This document shows positions 8,000-16,438 of a DNA stretch of 64,000 nucleotides, in pieces. Source of the DNA: VRUE01 sp963819755 (lineage in GTDB: Bacteria; Actinomycetota; Thermoleophilia; Solirubrobacterales; 70-9); NCBI GenBank assembly GCA_963819755.1, contig CAWFXB010000002.1, positions 1,426,001 through 1,490,000 of the forward strand. Reading direction: 5' to 3'. The translations under genes and the position numbers were made by a program. A model generated the notes under the pieces. The model searched no databases, was not told the origin of the DNA, and saw nothing but the letters and a program-made list of their open reading frames with translations. Position 1 is the first letter of the stretch. Each line of letters begins with the position of its first letter.

Positions 8000-8626
8000 A
8001 TGGCCAGCTTGCATGGGAAAAGACTCAAACAGGTCATCGATCCGACGGTGGCCAAAGCCTTCACGCATCCCCTGCGCGGTCACGTCTGGGTGACAGTTTG
8101 CGAAAGGGGCATCGCCAGCCCGACCGAGATTGCCGACGAACTCGATCTCGAGGTTTCCGAAGTCAGCTACCACTTCCGGGAACTCAAGCGGCGAAATCTG
8201 ATTCGGTTGGTGCGGACGGTGCCGCGCCGCGGCTTCGATGAGCATTTCTACGAGCCCTGCGTGCCGGCTCTCCATTTCGATGACTTCGACTGGATGAAGA
8301 TCCCGGCGCCGATGCGGTCGACCTTCAGCGCCGACATGCTCCGGCAGATCATCGAAGAGCTCCTCGACGCGCTCGACGTCGGTTCCTTCGATGCGCGCAG
8401 CAGGCATCTGAGCCGAACCTGGCTATCGGTCGATGAGCGGGGTTGGAAGGAACTGATGCGGGCCGTGAAGGCTGCCCTCGACCGGATCCAAGTGATCCAG
8501 GAGCGTTCTGCAAAGCGCCGCGAGACATCTTCGGAGCCGGGAATCTCGGTGTCGGTCGTGCTGGCCTCCTTCGAGACGATCGCCAGCATCTCCCGGCGTG
8601 AGGCCGGCAGAACCGACGTGCTGTAG
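8000..8626 (+). CDS. Winged-helix (ArsR-like) transcriptional regulator
   Basis: Protein of 208 aa from ATG 8000, chosen because GGGAGGG lies just upstream; a TTG at 7928 would add 24 residues. The N-terminal half is a winged helix with SPTEIADELDLEVSEVSYHF as helix-turn-helix and the wing RLVRTVPRRGFDEHFYEP. The C-terminal half is helical and probably the dimer or effector domain. It is paralogous to the protein at 9684, sharing the order of blocks (SP.E.A.EL, VSYH, PRRG..EH.Y). It is divergent from the ThiF-family gene, which is a plausible target. No metal-binding cysteines are evident. Confidence 0.8.
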   Translation: MASLHGKRLKQVIDPTVAKAFTHPLRGHVWVTVCERGIASPTEIADELDLEVSEVSYHFRELKRRNLIRLVRTVPRRGFDEHFYEPCVPALHFDDFDWMKIPAPMRSTFSADMLRQIIEELLDALDVGSFDARSRHLSRTWLSVDERGWKELMRAVKAALDRIQVIQERSAKRRETSSEPGISVSVVLASFETIASISRREAGRTDVL

Positions 8627-8632
8627 CGGTCC

Positions 8633-9343
8633 TCAGTCGCTCAACTCGCGGGCCCGGGTGAGAATCTCGTCGAGCATCGGCTCGCTGAGGCGGCCGGTGA
8701 AGGTGTTCTGTTGGCTGGGGTGGTAACAGCCGATCAGCTTCCAGTCGCCGATGCAGGCTTCGGCACCGTGCCCGAAGCGGGGCTTTGGCCGGGGTGCCGG
8801 ATGGCCCAGGTTCTTCAGCGCCAGCAGCGCCCCGTCCCAGGCGAAACCGCCCAGCGCGACGATCGTCCGGCAATTGCCGAGCAACTCGAGCTCCCGCGCC
8901 AGATAAGGAAGGCAGTTGTCGCGCTCGGACGGCATCGGTCGGTTGGCGGGGGGCGCGCAGCGGACGACCGCGGTGACGTATGCACCCAGCAATCGCAGGC
9001 CGTCCTCGCACCCGATCGCCGTGGGCTGGTTCGCGTAGCCGGCGCGGTGCAGCGCCGCGTAGAGCCAGTCGCCGGAGCGGTCGCCGGTGAACATCCGGCC
9101 GGTGCGGTTGGCGCCGTGCGCCGCCGGGGCGAGGCCGACGAGCGCGAGCCTGGCATCCGGGTCGCCGAAGCCGGCAACGGGCCGCGCCCAGTACTCCTCG
9201 CCCTGAAAGCGGCGCGGGGGAGATGCCGCGCTGGCCTCGCGCCACTCGACCAGGCGTGGACAGCGGTGGCAGCGGTGGATCTCCACGGCGAGCTGCTCGA
9301 GGCGATCCCTCGTCAGCGTCGAGGTTTGTGGTTTGGCGACCAT
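8633..9343 (-). CDS. udgB: Uracil-DNA glycosylase, family 5 (UdgB)
   Basis: Protein of 236 aa. Motif A reads GLAPAAHGANRTGRMFTGD and motif B HPSQQNTFTG, both typical of type 5 UDGs, which remove uracil and other deaminated bases and lack the polar catalytic residue of family 1. The N-terminal CHRCPRL and later cysteines (VRCAPP, RDNC) fit the iron-sulfur ligands of the family. It converges with the regulator ending at 8626. A hairpin and a 19-codon ORF lie upstream on the same strand. Confidence 0.92.
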   Translation of the reverse strand: MVAKPQTSTLTRDRLEQLAVEIHRCHRCPRLVEWREASAASPPRRFQGEEYWARPVAGFGDPDARLALVGLAPAAHGANRTGRMFTGDRSGDWLYAALHRAGYANQPTAIGCEDGLRLLGAYVTAVVRCAPPANRPMPSERDNCLPYLARELELLGNCRTIVALGGFAWDGALLALKNLGHPAPRPKPRFGHGAEACIGDWKLIGCYHPSQQNTFTGRLSEPMLDEILTRARELSD

Positions 9344-9362
9344 CGACCCCGAACTGAATCAC

Positions 9363-9396
9363 GCGGGGCCCACCCGAGAAAGTGGGCGAGCCCCGC
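9363..9396 (-). terminator. GC-rich hairpin between micro-ORF and UdgB gene
   Basis: Interrupted stem: GCGGG/CCCGC outside and GCCCAC/GTGGGC inside, separated by a small bulge. It lies between the micro-ORF stop and the UdgB start on the minus strand. There is no T-tract, so it may be a Rho-dependent or attenuator-like structure, not a simple terminator. Confidence 0.45.
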
Positions 9397-9421
9397 CAAG
9401 CTAGTTGCTCTGCCTGAGCCC

Positions 9422-9481
9422 TTAGCCGAACTTGTGGACGGAAAGCATCGGGATGACTGCCTTCGATGCGGTGATCTTCAT
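9422..9481 (-). CDS. 19-residue micropeptide ORF
   Basis: ATG at 9481 to TAA at 9422 encodes MKITASKAVIPMLSVHKFG. The start is preceded by an unusually strong Shine-Dalgarno sequence (GAGGAGGGGGTGA, five bases before the ATG), far better than expected by chance for such a short frame, and the frame is followed by a GC-rich hairpin. It is first in the minus-strand direction ahead of the UdgB gene and diverges from the winged-helix gene at 9684. It could be a leader peptide controlling UdgB, a signalling peptide or a substrate of the E1-like enzyme at 6696 (it ends in Gly). I know of no named family for it. Confidence 0.45.
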   Translation of the reverse strand: MKITASKAVIPMLSVHKFG

Positions 9482-9573
9482 CTACTTCACCCCCTCCTCG
9501 GACGGACTTCCTCTGAACTCTCCCTGCGCTGTGAGCGCATCTGGCGGACCGGCTGATTACTGGAGAAAGTTCC

Positions 9574-9601
9574 ACTATTTCGCAGAGGGGAAGCGAATAG
9601 T
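9574..9601. promoter_or_regulatory. Imperfect inverted repeat, candidate operator
   Basis: ACTATTTCGC at 9574-9583 faces GCGAATAGT at 9593-9601 (one extra base in the left arm, 9-nt spacer). It lies in the shared upstream region of the micro-ORF and the winged-helix gene at 9684, a sensible place for an autoregulatory operator. The rest of 9482-9683 shows only the GGAGG ribosome-binding site before 9684. Confidence 0.4.
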
Positions 9602-9683
9602 CGTCATTTGGGCTGGAAAACCGCCTTTGTGATCAATACGATGGAGTGGTTAAGCCCCTAGCAACGAATCGGAGGAGTCCCGT

Positions 9684-10385
9684 ATGCCCGCAAAGACGAA
9701 AAGCACCAAAAGTCGTAAAAGAGGAAAAGGAAGAGCCAGCAAAAGAGGCGTGAACCAGGATCTGGTCAAATCGCTCGCGCACGAACTTCGCGCCGAGATC
9801 CTGGCGATCCTCAACGAACGGATGGCCAGCCCGAACGAACTGGCGAAGGAGTTGGGCGAAGGGCTGAGCCAGGTCAGCTACCACGTCAAAGTCCTCAAGG
9901 ACTACAAAGTCATCACCCTGGTCAAAACCGAGCCCCGTCGTGGCGCGGTCGAGCACTATTACCGCGCCACTTCACGCGCCTACCTGACGGATCGGGACTG
10001 GCACGAGTTGCCCGAGTCGGTTCGGGTTGGGATGAGCGCGGATCTGTTCCAGGCAGTCGTCGACGACGTCGTCGCGGCGATGGAGGACGGCACGTTCGAC
10101 GACCGCGAGGATCGGCACCTGAGTTGGACGCCCCTGATGCTGGATGCGCAGGCCTGGGCATCCATGCAGAAGCTGCTCGACGACACGCTCAAGCAGGTGC
10201 TGAAGCTCAACGCCGAAGCCGGTAAGCGTCTGGCCAAATCGAAAGAGCAGCCGATCTCGGCGTCCGTCTCGATGATTGGCTACGAAGTGCCCGACAGCGC
10301 GGCGAAGAAGCTGCCGAAGCGGAAAGCCAAAGCGTCCAGCAAAGCGAAAGCCAAAGGCAAGTCGAAAGCCAAAGCCCGCAAGTAA
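9684..10385 (+). CDS. Winged-helix (ArsR-like) regulator with lysine-rich tails
   Basis: Protein of 233 aa with GGAGGAG ahead of the ATG. Residues 22-95 are a winged helix (SPNELAKELGEGLSQVSYHV, wing TLVKTEPRRGAVEHYYRA), paralogous to the regulator at 8000. Both ends are strikingly basic: the first 27 residues are rich in Lys/Arg/Ser and the last 30 repeat KAK/KSK units, like the tails of actinobacterial nucleoid proteins. Such tails would add non-specific DNA binding. Divergent from the micro-ORF and UdgB gene. The target and signal are unknown. Confidence 0.8.
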   Translation: MPAKTKSTKSRKRGKGRASKRGVNQDLVKSLAHELRAEILAILNERMASPNELAKELGEGLSQVSYHVKVLKDYKVITLVKTEPRRGAVEHYYRATSRAYLTDRDWHELPESVRVGMSADLFQAVVDDVVAAMEDGTFDDREDRHLSWTPLMLDAQAWASMQKLLDDTLKQVLKLNAEAGKRLAKSKEQPISASVSMIGYEVPDSAAKKLPKRKAKASSKAKAKGKSKAKARK

Positions 10386-10417
10386 GAGGGCTCACCTGGC
10401 GCACCCAGCAATCCACA

Positions 10418-10443
10418 GCCCATAGGCTTGCCGGCCTGTGGGC
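10418..10443. terminator. Hairpin after winged-helix gene
   Basis: Ten-base arms GCCCATAGGC (10418-10427) and GCCTGTGGGC (10434-10443), one G-U pair, 6-nt loop. No T-tract follows. It overlaps the start codon of the next gene as called, so it could also influence translation there. Confidence 0.4.
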
Positions 10444-10977
10444 ATCGATTCGTCAGCAGGTGGCTACGGCAGGCGGCGCGGCTTCGGTCGCGCCGCCTCC
10501 TTTTTGGCCCTCGCCCTTGCGGCGCTAGCGCTGGCTGTCACCGGTTGCGGCGATAGCGGCCATGGCGCCGAGACCAATCCCGAAAAGGGCAGCGACGCCG
10601 CCATCCTGAACGAAGGCCTCTCGCGTGAGTTGACGGCGCTCGACGCCTACACCCGCGGCAACGGCCTGCTGCGCGGCCCCGAGCGCGTGCTCGGGCGACA
10701 GTTGCGCGCCGAGGAGCAGGAATACGTCGATGCGCTGACCAAGGCGATCCGCGGCCTGGGCGGCAACACTGAAGCCGAAGCGGAAGAACTGGACTTTTCG
10801 CAGATCAAGGACCAAGCCGCCTTCCTCACCCTCGCCTACGAGCTGGAAAGCGCCGCCCGCGACTTCTACGTGGACCAGGCAGCTCGCCTGTACACGGCCG
10901 CGCCGCGCACGCTCGACGCCTGGCTTGCCGCCGGGCACGGTGGGCACGTTGCACTGCTGCCGGGCGGTGGGGGATGA
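10438..10977 (+). CDS. Ferritin-like-domain lipoprotein
   Basis: Protein of 179 aa from a GTG. A twin-Arg-containing n-region and a hydrophobic stretch end in the lipobox ALAVTGC, so the mature protein should be lipid-anchored outside the membrane. The rest is helical with ALDAYTRG, LRAEEQEYVDALTKAI, and TLAYELESAARDFYVD, matching the ferritin-like four-helix family common in Actinobacteria. The C-terminus (AAGHGGHVALLPGGGG) is short compared with family members. First gene of a run with the MMPL transporter (8 nt downstream) and pgsA. The function is unknown; the metal-binding residues of true ferritins are only partly recognisable. Confidence 0.65.
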   Translation: MGIDSSAGGYGRRRGFGRAASFLALALAALALAVTGCGDSGHGAETNPEKGSDAAILNEGLSRELTALDAYTRGNGLLRGPERVLGRQLRAEEQEYVDALTKAIRGLGGNTEAEAEELDFSQIKDQAAFLTLAYELESAARDFYVDQAARLYTAAPRTLDAWLAAGHGGHVALLPGGGG

Positions 10978-10984
10978 TCCCGGC

Positions 10985-13198
10985 GTGACCGCCCCGCTCT
11001 ACGCAATCGGCCGCTTCTGCTCGCGCCATCACTGGCCCGTCATCGCCGTCTGGCTGATCGTCGCGGTCGTGCTCGTCGTCGCCGGGCAGGCCTCCGGCGA
11101 CAAGACCAACGACAACCTGACCCTGCCCGGAACCGGGTCGACCATCGCGACCGAAACGATGGAAGAAAAGCTGCCCGAACAGGCCTACGGCAGCAACCCG
11201 CTTGCCTTCGAATCCAAGCAAGGCGCACTGACCCAGCCGAAGTACGCGCAGGCGATCGAAGAATCGATCAAGCGCCTGGCCGCGTTGCACTACGTCAACT
11301 CGGCGATCAGCCCGCTGAGCAAGGAAGGCGTGGCCAAAGGCCTGCTCAGCAAAGACAAGACGATCGCCTACACGCCGGTGATCCTCGGTGTCGGCCCGGG
11401 CGAATTGACCGAAGAGCAGGCCCAGTCGGTGCTGAACGCGGCCGAGCCGGCCGAGAAGGCGGGTCTCGAGACCTCCGTCGGCGCCTACGTCGGTCAGCAG
11501 CTCTCCAAGCCCGACACGGGGATCAGCGACGCGATCGGGATCGCCGCCGCGATCGTCATCCTGCTCTTCGCCTTCGGCACGGCGACGGCGATGGTGATGC
11601 CGATCGGCTCCGCGATCATCGGTCTCGCGATCTCGCTCTCGGTCATCCGCCTGCTGGAGAACGCGATCGAAGTGCCGAGCGTCGCCGCGACCCTGGCGAC
11701 GATGATCGGCCTCGGGGTCGGGATCGATTACGCGCTGTTCATCGTCACCCGCCACAAACTGCAGCTCGCCGAAGGGATGGATCTGCGCGAGTCGATCGCC
11801 CGCGCCACCGCGACCGCCGGCGGCGCCGTCGTTTTCGCCGGCTTCACCGTCGTGATCGCGCTCTGCTCACTCTCCTTCGCGGGCATCCCCCTGGTCAGCA
11901 CGCTCGGCTTCACCGCGGCGATCGCCGTCGTCGTCGCCGTCTGCGCCGCGTCGACCCTGCTGCCGGCGATGCTCGGCGCGCTCGGCCCGCACATCAACTC
12001 GATGCGGGTGCCGGGGACGAACGCCGGCCCGGACGACAGCGAGCCGCACGGCTGGCGCAAATGGGCGCGCGGCGTCGCCCGCCGGCCCTGGCGCTCGGCC
12101 TTGGCGGCGCTGGTCGTGCTCGTCGTCTTGGCGCTGCCGATCTTCCAGCTCGAGCTCGGCCAGAACGACCTCAGCGCCCTGCCCAAGTCGACCACCGCCC
12201 GTCAGAACTACGACTCGCTGACCAAGGGCTTCGGGCCGGGCGTCAACGGGCCTCTGCTGATCACGGGGCAGTTCAAGACCGCGCAGGAAGCCAAAAAAGT
12301 CCTGCCCCTCCTGGAGAAGCAAGTTGGCGCAGCCGACGACGTCGCCGCTGTCTCCGAACCGACGCTCGACAAGACCGGCACGGTCGCGGTCTTCACGGTG
12401 ATCTCCAAATCGGCGCCCTGGGCCGATGAGACCGTCAGCCTGGTCGAAGGCCTGCGCGAAACGACGATCCCCGAAGCGCTGCGCGGCACCGGCGCCGTCG
12501 CCTACGTCGGCGGCCAAACCGCCGGCTACATCGACCTCGCCACGCAGATCGCCGACAAGCTGCCGCTGATGATCGCGATCGTCGTCGGGCTCAGCTTCAT
12601 CGTCCTGCTGCTCGCCTTCCGCTCGCTGCTCGTCCCGGTCAAGGCGGCGGCGATGAACCTGCTCTCGGTTGCCGCCGCGTACGGGGTGGTGACGGCGGTC
12701 TTCCAGCTCGGTTGGGGCGCCTCGCTGATCGGGCTCGACCACTCGATACCGATCGTCAGCTTCGTGCCGTTGCTGATGTTCGCGATCCTCTTCGGCCTCT
12801 CGATGGACTACGAGGTCTTCCTGCTGACCCAGATGCGCGAGCACTACCGCCAGAACGAAGACGAGAAGGAGGCGGTGATCGAAGGGCTGGCCAACACCGG
12901 GCGGGTGATCACCTCGGCGGCGGCGATCATGGTCTGTGTCTTCACCAGCTTCGTCCTCAACGGCAACCCGATCGTGAAGGAGTTCGGGGTCGGCCTCGCG
13001 GTGGCGATCGCGATCGACTCGACCCTGGTCCGCTGCCTGCTGGTCCCCGCCGTGATGGTTCTGCTCGGCCGCTGGGCCTGGTGGATGCCGCGCTGGCTCG
13101 ACCGAATCGTCCCCCACATCAGTATCGAGGGCGAGGACTTCTTCGCCAAGCGCGATGCGGAGCTCGCCGCCGCGGAAGAGTCGGCGGGGAGCGCCTGA
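10985..13198 (+). CDS. MMPL/RND-family transporter
   Basis: Protein of 737 aa from GTG 10985; an earlier start at 10925 would overlap the upstream gene. Two repeats, each with one transmembrane helix, a large extracytoplasmic domain and a cluster of five to six helices. The first cluster includes GVGIDYALFIVTRHK and the second LSMDYEVFLLTQMREH, the characteristic MMPL signatures with Asp-Tyr pairs used in proton coupling. Members export lipids and glycolipids in mycobacteria; in this lineage the cargo is unknown. It lies between a lipoprotein and pgsA, which hints at envelope lipid handling. Confidence 0.9.
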   Translation: MTAPLYAIGRFCSRHHWPVIAVWLIVAVVLVVAGQASGDKTNDNLTLPGTGSTIATETMEEKLPEQAYGSNPLAFESKQGALTQPKYAQAIEESIKRLAALHYVNSAISPLSKEGVAKGLLSKDKTIAYTPVILGVGPGELTEEQAQSVLNAAEPAEKAGLETSVGAYVGQQLSKPDTGISDAIGIAAAIVILLFAFGTATAMVMPIGSAIIGLAISLSVIRLLENAIEVPSVAATLATMIGLGVGIDYALFIVTRHKLQLAEGMDLRESIARATATAGGAVVFAGFTVVIALCSLSFAGIPLVSTLGFTAAIAVVVAVCAASTLLPAMLGALGPHINSMRVPGTNAGPDDSEPHGWRKWARGVARRPWRSALAALVVLVVLALPIFQLELGQNDLSALPKSTTARQNYDSLTKGFGPGVNGPLLITGQFKTAQEAKKVLPLLEKQVGAADDVAAVSEPTLDKTGTVAVFTVISKSAPWADETVSLVEGLRETTIPEALRGTGAVAYVGGQTAGYIDLATQIADKLPLMIAIVVGLSFIVLLLAFRSLLVPVKAAAMNLLSVAAAYGVVTAVFQLGWGASLIGLDHSIPIVSFVPLLMFAILFGLSMDYEVFLLTQMREHYRQNEDEKEAVIEGLANTGRVITSAAAIMVCVFTSFVLNGNPIVKEFGVGLAVAIAIDSTLVRCLLVPAVMVLLGRWAWWMPRWLDRIVPHISIEGEDFFAKRDAELAAAEESAGSA

Positions 13199-13203
13199 GT
13201 GGG

Positions 13204-13758
13204 ATGTTCCCGCTCAACCTGCCCAATGCACTGACCCTGCTCCGCATCCTCGCCGTGCCGGTTGTGGTGGTCGCCCTGCTCGGCGAGACGCCGAATGGCG
13301 ATGAGCTGGCCGCCGCCGTCTTCGCCCTCGCGGCTCTCACCGACGGCCTCGACGGCTACTTCGCCCGCTCACGCGACGCGGTAACCACCTTCGGCAAACT
13401 GATGGACCCGCTCGCCGACAAGCTCCTGATCACCGCCGCGCTCGTCTCCCTCGTCTCGCTGGACCGCCTGCAGGCCTGGGTCGCGATGGTGATCATCGCC
13501 CGCGAGATCGCCGTCACCGGGCTGCGGGCGATCGCCGCCGAGCGCGGCGTCGTGATCGCCGCCAGCTGGATGGGCAAGCTGAAGACGGTCCTGCAGATCG
13601 CCGCCATATTCGCCCTGATCGCCGCCAACCCGGCCCCGACCTGGGTCAACGTGCTCGTCTACGTCGCGGTCGCCGCGACGTTGATCAGCGGCGTCGACTA
13701 CTTCTTTGGCCTGCGCAAGCGCCTCAACTCGCCGGCGCCTCCAGCCACTCGCGCATAG
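13204..13758 (+). CDS. pgsA: CDP-diacylglycerol-glycerol-3-phosphate 3-phosphatidyltransferase
   Basis: Integral membrane enzyme of 184 aa that makes phosphatidylglycerophosphate. The CDP-alcohol phosphatidyltransferase motif is complete: D50-G51-x2-A54-R55-x8-G64-x3-D68-x3-D72. Hydrophobic segments fill the rest. The start ATG lies 5 bp after the MMPL stop, so it is probably co-transcribed. Its last 35 bases overlap the 3' end of folE2 on the other strand. The substrate could be another alcohol such as inositol phosphate, but length and the N-terminal NLPNALTLLRI favour PgsA. Confidence 0.9.
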   Translation: MFPLNLPNALTLLRILAVPVVVVALLGETPNGDELAAAVFALAALTDGLDGYFARSRDAVTTFGKLMDPLADKLLITAALVSLVSLDRLQAWVAMVIIAREIAVTGLRAIAAERGVVIAASWMGKLKTVLQIAAIFALIAANPAPTWVNVLVYVAVAATLISGVDYFFGLRKRLNSPAPPATRA

Positions 13759-14737
13759 TCGTGTGGCGGCGCTGGTGCTCGCCGCCGGCGAGCTCGGCGC
13801 GCAGGTCGTCGAGCTTGCCGTAGCGCTCGGCGACGACGTTGTGGCGGTGGATCGTCTCGAGGTTCTCCTGGCGGGCCATCACGAAGGCCTCTCCCGGTAG
13901 GTCCGGATAGTCGCTGGTGACCCGGCGCACCATCTCCCGCACGCAGTCCTCGACGAAGCGCGGCTGCGAGTGCGCCTTGGCGACGACCGCCAGCTCGTCG
14001 GGACGCTTCATCAGCTCGTAGATCTCCGAGCTCATCGACTGCTCGACGATCCGCAGCAACTCGGGTGCGTCGATCCACGCCGGCCCGCCCTCCGGGCAAC
14101 CGATGTGGAGGGTGCCGATGCCGCGCTGGTTGTGGGTGGCGATCGGCACCGCCTCGATCGCCGTCTCGATCTGCTCGGCGTCGAAGCCGCGCTCGGCGAG
14201 CCGTTCGCGGGCGAGGCCGCCGACCATCTCCTGCGCGCAGGGGCAGGCGGTCATCCCCTGGGCCTGGACGCCGGTCAGCGTTCGGGTGCCGCGCAGGGAG
14301 TCGACCGCGGTGCCGAGGAGGACGTAGATCTCCTGGGTGCTGATGCCGCTGACCGGGGTCGTGACCGTCTCCGGGTAGCGCGCCGTGACCGAGACCTCGG
14401 CTCGCAGCCCGCCCTGGCGCTCGCGAACCCGCTGGGCGATGTGGGCGGCGAGCACCTCGGCGCGGAACGCCTCGCCGAGGACGACCTCGTCGATCGCCTC
14501 GCCGACGATTTCCTCGAAGCGCGACATGTGGACGCCCGCCTGGCGCGGATTGAGGTCGACGAAGCACTCGAAATCGGCGTGGTAGAGGTTCTCGGTGCCA
14601 TCCGCTTTGACCCGGATCACCTTCTCGACTCCGGTCACGCCGACCCGCGAGAGGCTCACCTGAGTGTCGGGGGTTCCCGACTGCACATCGGGAGTAGTCG
14701 CTGCTAGAGGGGTGGTGGAGTGGGATGCCATGAGCAT
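13724..14737 (-). CDS. folE2: GTP cyclohydrolase I type B
   Basis: Protein of 337 aa. GCYH-IB/MptA family: HMSRFEEIVGEAIDE, the metal/active-site stretch QGMTACPCAQ with Cys in the catalytic position, ATHNQRGIGTLHIG, and AVVAKAHSQPRFVEDCVREM followed by NLETIHRHN. It converts GTP to dihydroneopterin triphosphate for folate or related pterins and works with various metals, unlike zinc-dependent FolE. Convergent overlap of 35 bp with pgsA. It runs divergently from the sigma factor gene. A pterin dehydratase at 41714 may use related pterins. Confidence 0.93.
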   Translation of the reverse strand: MLMASHSTTPLAATTPDVQSGTPDTQVSLSRVGVTGVEKVIRVKADGTENLYHADFECFVDLNPRQAGVHMSRFEEIVGEAIDEVVLGEAFRAEVLAAHIAQRVRERQGGLRAEVSVTARYPETVTTPVSGISTQEIYVLLGTAVDSLRGTRTLTGVQAQGMTACPCAQEMVGGLARERLAERGFDAEQIETAIEAVPIATHNQRGIGTLHIGCPEGGPAWIDAPELLRIVEQSMSSEIYELMKRPDELAVVAKAHSQPRFVEDCVREMVRRVTSDYPDLPGEAFVMARQENLETIHRHNVVAERYGKLDDLRAELAGGEHQRRHTTMREWLEAPAS

Positions 14738-14839
14738 GAAGCGTAGGCGATTGGCTCCCTATACTTCGCCAGGTCGGAGCGATGGGGCCGGCCCCCGGGA
14801 GGGGAACAGGGTTGCAGTGGAGGCAGTGATATCGAGCCG

Positions 14840-15961
14840 TTGGAGACGGTCCCTCAGGGGCTGAATCAGGATTCGAGCGAGCAGCCGGCGGGGCCACAGG
14901 AGCTCCAGTCGCTGGTTGCGCTCGGCCGCGATCGCGGGTATCTCACCTTCGAGCAGATTGCCTCCACACTCGAGGAGGTGGAGGTGACCAAGGAGCAGGT
15001 CGCCGGCCTGCACGCCCATCTGGTCGAACACGGGGTCGAAGTGATCGCCGAGGACGGCGTCAGCGCTTACAAAGAGCAGCGCGCCGAGTCCACCAACGGC
15101 GCGGGGCGCAAACAGGAGCTGGACCTGACGATAGAACCCAGCCTCGACTCGCTGCGCCTCTACCTGCGCTCGATCGGCCGGGTCGACTTGCTTACCGCCA
15201 GTCAAGAGGTTGAACTGGCAAAGCGGATAGAGCGTGGCGACATGATCGCCAAGCGGCAGATGGTCGAGGCCAACCTGCGGCTCGTCGTCTCGATCGCAAA
15301 AGGCTATCTGGGCCGCGGGCTCAGCTTTCTCGACCTGATCCAGGAGGGTTCGCTGGGCTTGATCCGGGCCGTGGAGAAGTTCGACTACCGGCGCGGCTAC
15401 AAGTTCTCCACCTACGCGACCTGGTGGATCCGCCAGGCGGTGACCCGGGCGATCGCCGACAAGGCTCGGACGATCCGCATCCCGGTGCACATGGTCGAGA
15501 AGCTGAACCGCGTCGCCCACGTCGAGCGCCAGCTCGTGCAGCGCTTCGGCCGCGAGCCCGAGCCGGCCGAGATCGCCGAGGAGCTGCGCTGGCCGCTGGC
15601 CGAAGTGCGGGAGATCCTCCGCGTCGCACAGCTGCCCGTCTCCCTGGAGAAACCGGTGGGCGACGAGGACGACTCCGAGCTCGGCGATTTCGTCGCCGAC
15701 GACACCGTTGCCGAGCCTTTCGAAGAGGCAAGCGAACACATGCAGAAGGAGGGTGTGCGCAAGGCGCTCTCGGCCCTGCCCGAGCGCGAGCGGCAGGTGA
15801 TCGAGCTTCGCTATGGCCTTACCGGGCTGGAGCCGCTGACGCTCGAGGAGGTGGGCAACACGTTCGGCGTCACCCGCGAGCGGATTCGCCAGATCGAGAA
15901 CAACACGCTGAAGAAACTTCAGCACTTGCCGGAGGCTCAAATGCTTCGGGAAGCCTCCTGA
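14840..15961 (+). CDS. rpoD: Primary RNA polymerase sigma factor
   Basis: Protein of 373 aa from a TTG. Region 1.1-like helices at about 20-75, then region 1.2 (DSLRLYLRSIGRVDLLTA), region 2 with the invariant DLIQEGSLGLIRAVEKFD and YKFSTYATWWIRQA, region 3, and region 4 with LTLEEVGNTFGVTRERIRQI. This is the complete arrangement of a group 1 (SigA/RpoD) factor; size and the 1.1 region support the primary factor, though a group 2 paralogue cannot be fully excluded from one window. Followed after 15 bp by a Ddn-like gene on the same strand. Confidence 0.9.
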   Translation: METVPQGLNQDSSEQPAGPQELQSLVALGRDRGYLTFEQIASTLEEVEVTKEQVAGLHAHLVEHGVEVIAEDGVSAYKEQRAESTNGAGRKQELDLTIEPSLDSLRLYLRSIGRVDLLTASQEVELAKRIERGDMIAKRQMVEANLRLVVSIAKGYLGRGLSFLDLIQEGSLGLIRAVEKFDYRRGYKFSTYATWWIRQAVTRAIADKARTIRIPVHMVEKLNRVAHVERQLVQRFGREPEPAEIAEELRWPLAEVREILRVAQLPVSLEKPVGDEDDSELGDFVADDTVAEPFEEASEHMQKEGVRKALSALPERERQVIELRYGLTGLEPLTLEEVGNTFGVTRERIRQIENNTLKKLQHLPEAQMLREAS

Positions 15962-15976
15962 CGGCATACTGTCGCC

Positions 15977-16438
15977 GTGCCATCCGGAGACAAGTTCTAC
16001 TCGCGTGCATCGCAGCTGATGGGCGCAACCGGCTTGCGTTGGGCCGGCAAGCTCAACATCCCGCTCTACCGGCTCTCGGGGGGGCGCATCGGAGGGAAGA
16101 TCAACGAGGCCCCGGTGTTGTTGCTGACGACGACCGGCCGCAAATCGGGACAGGCGCGGACCGCCCCGGTCGTCTATCTGGCTGACGGCGCGAACATGGT
16201 CGTGATCGGCTCCAACGCCGGTCACGACCGCACCCCGGCCTGGTCGCTCAACCTGAAGGCCAACCCCGACGCCGAGGTGGAGGTCGGGCGTGAGCGCCGC
16301 CCGGTGCGGGCACGGGTGGCGGAGGGCGATGAGCGGGCCGGCCTCTGGCGCAAGCACAACGAGCAGTACTCGGGCTTCGACGAATACGAGGCGCGCACCG
16401 ACCGCGACATCGCGTTGTTCGTGCTCGAGCCGCGCTAA
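15977..16438 (+). CDS. Deazaflavin-dependent nitroreductase-family protein
   Basis: Protein of 153 aa from a GTG. Matches the Ddn/DUF385 family of split-barrel, F420-binding proteins: LLTTTGRKSGQARTAPVVYL and VIGSNAGHDRTPAWSLNLKANPDAEVE are the signature blocks. In mycobacteria members reduce quinones and activate nitroimidazoles using F420H2. Presence implies that the host makes or imports F420. It follows the sigma factor closely and is ended by a long perfect hairpin. Confidence 0.88.
   Translation: MPSGDKFYSRASQLMGATGLRWAGKLNIPLYRLSGGRIGGKINEAPVLLLTTTGRKSGQARTAPVVYLADGANMVVIGSNAGHDRTPAWSLNLKANPDAEVEVGRERRPVRARVAEGDERAGLWRKHNEQYSGFDEYEARTDRDIALFVLEPR

Noticed and set aside
9432..9632. 66-residue plus-strand ORF overlapping the micro-ORF
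   Set aside because: No ribosome-binding site, no recognisable composition, antisense to a frame with a far better SD.
10985..13198. Large antisense ORFs opposite the MMPL gene
   Set aside because: Compositionally biased (Arg/Asp/Gly/His-rich) shadows of the real gene; no start signals.
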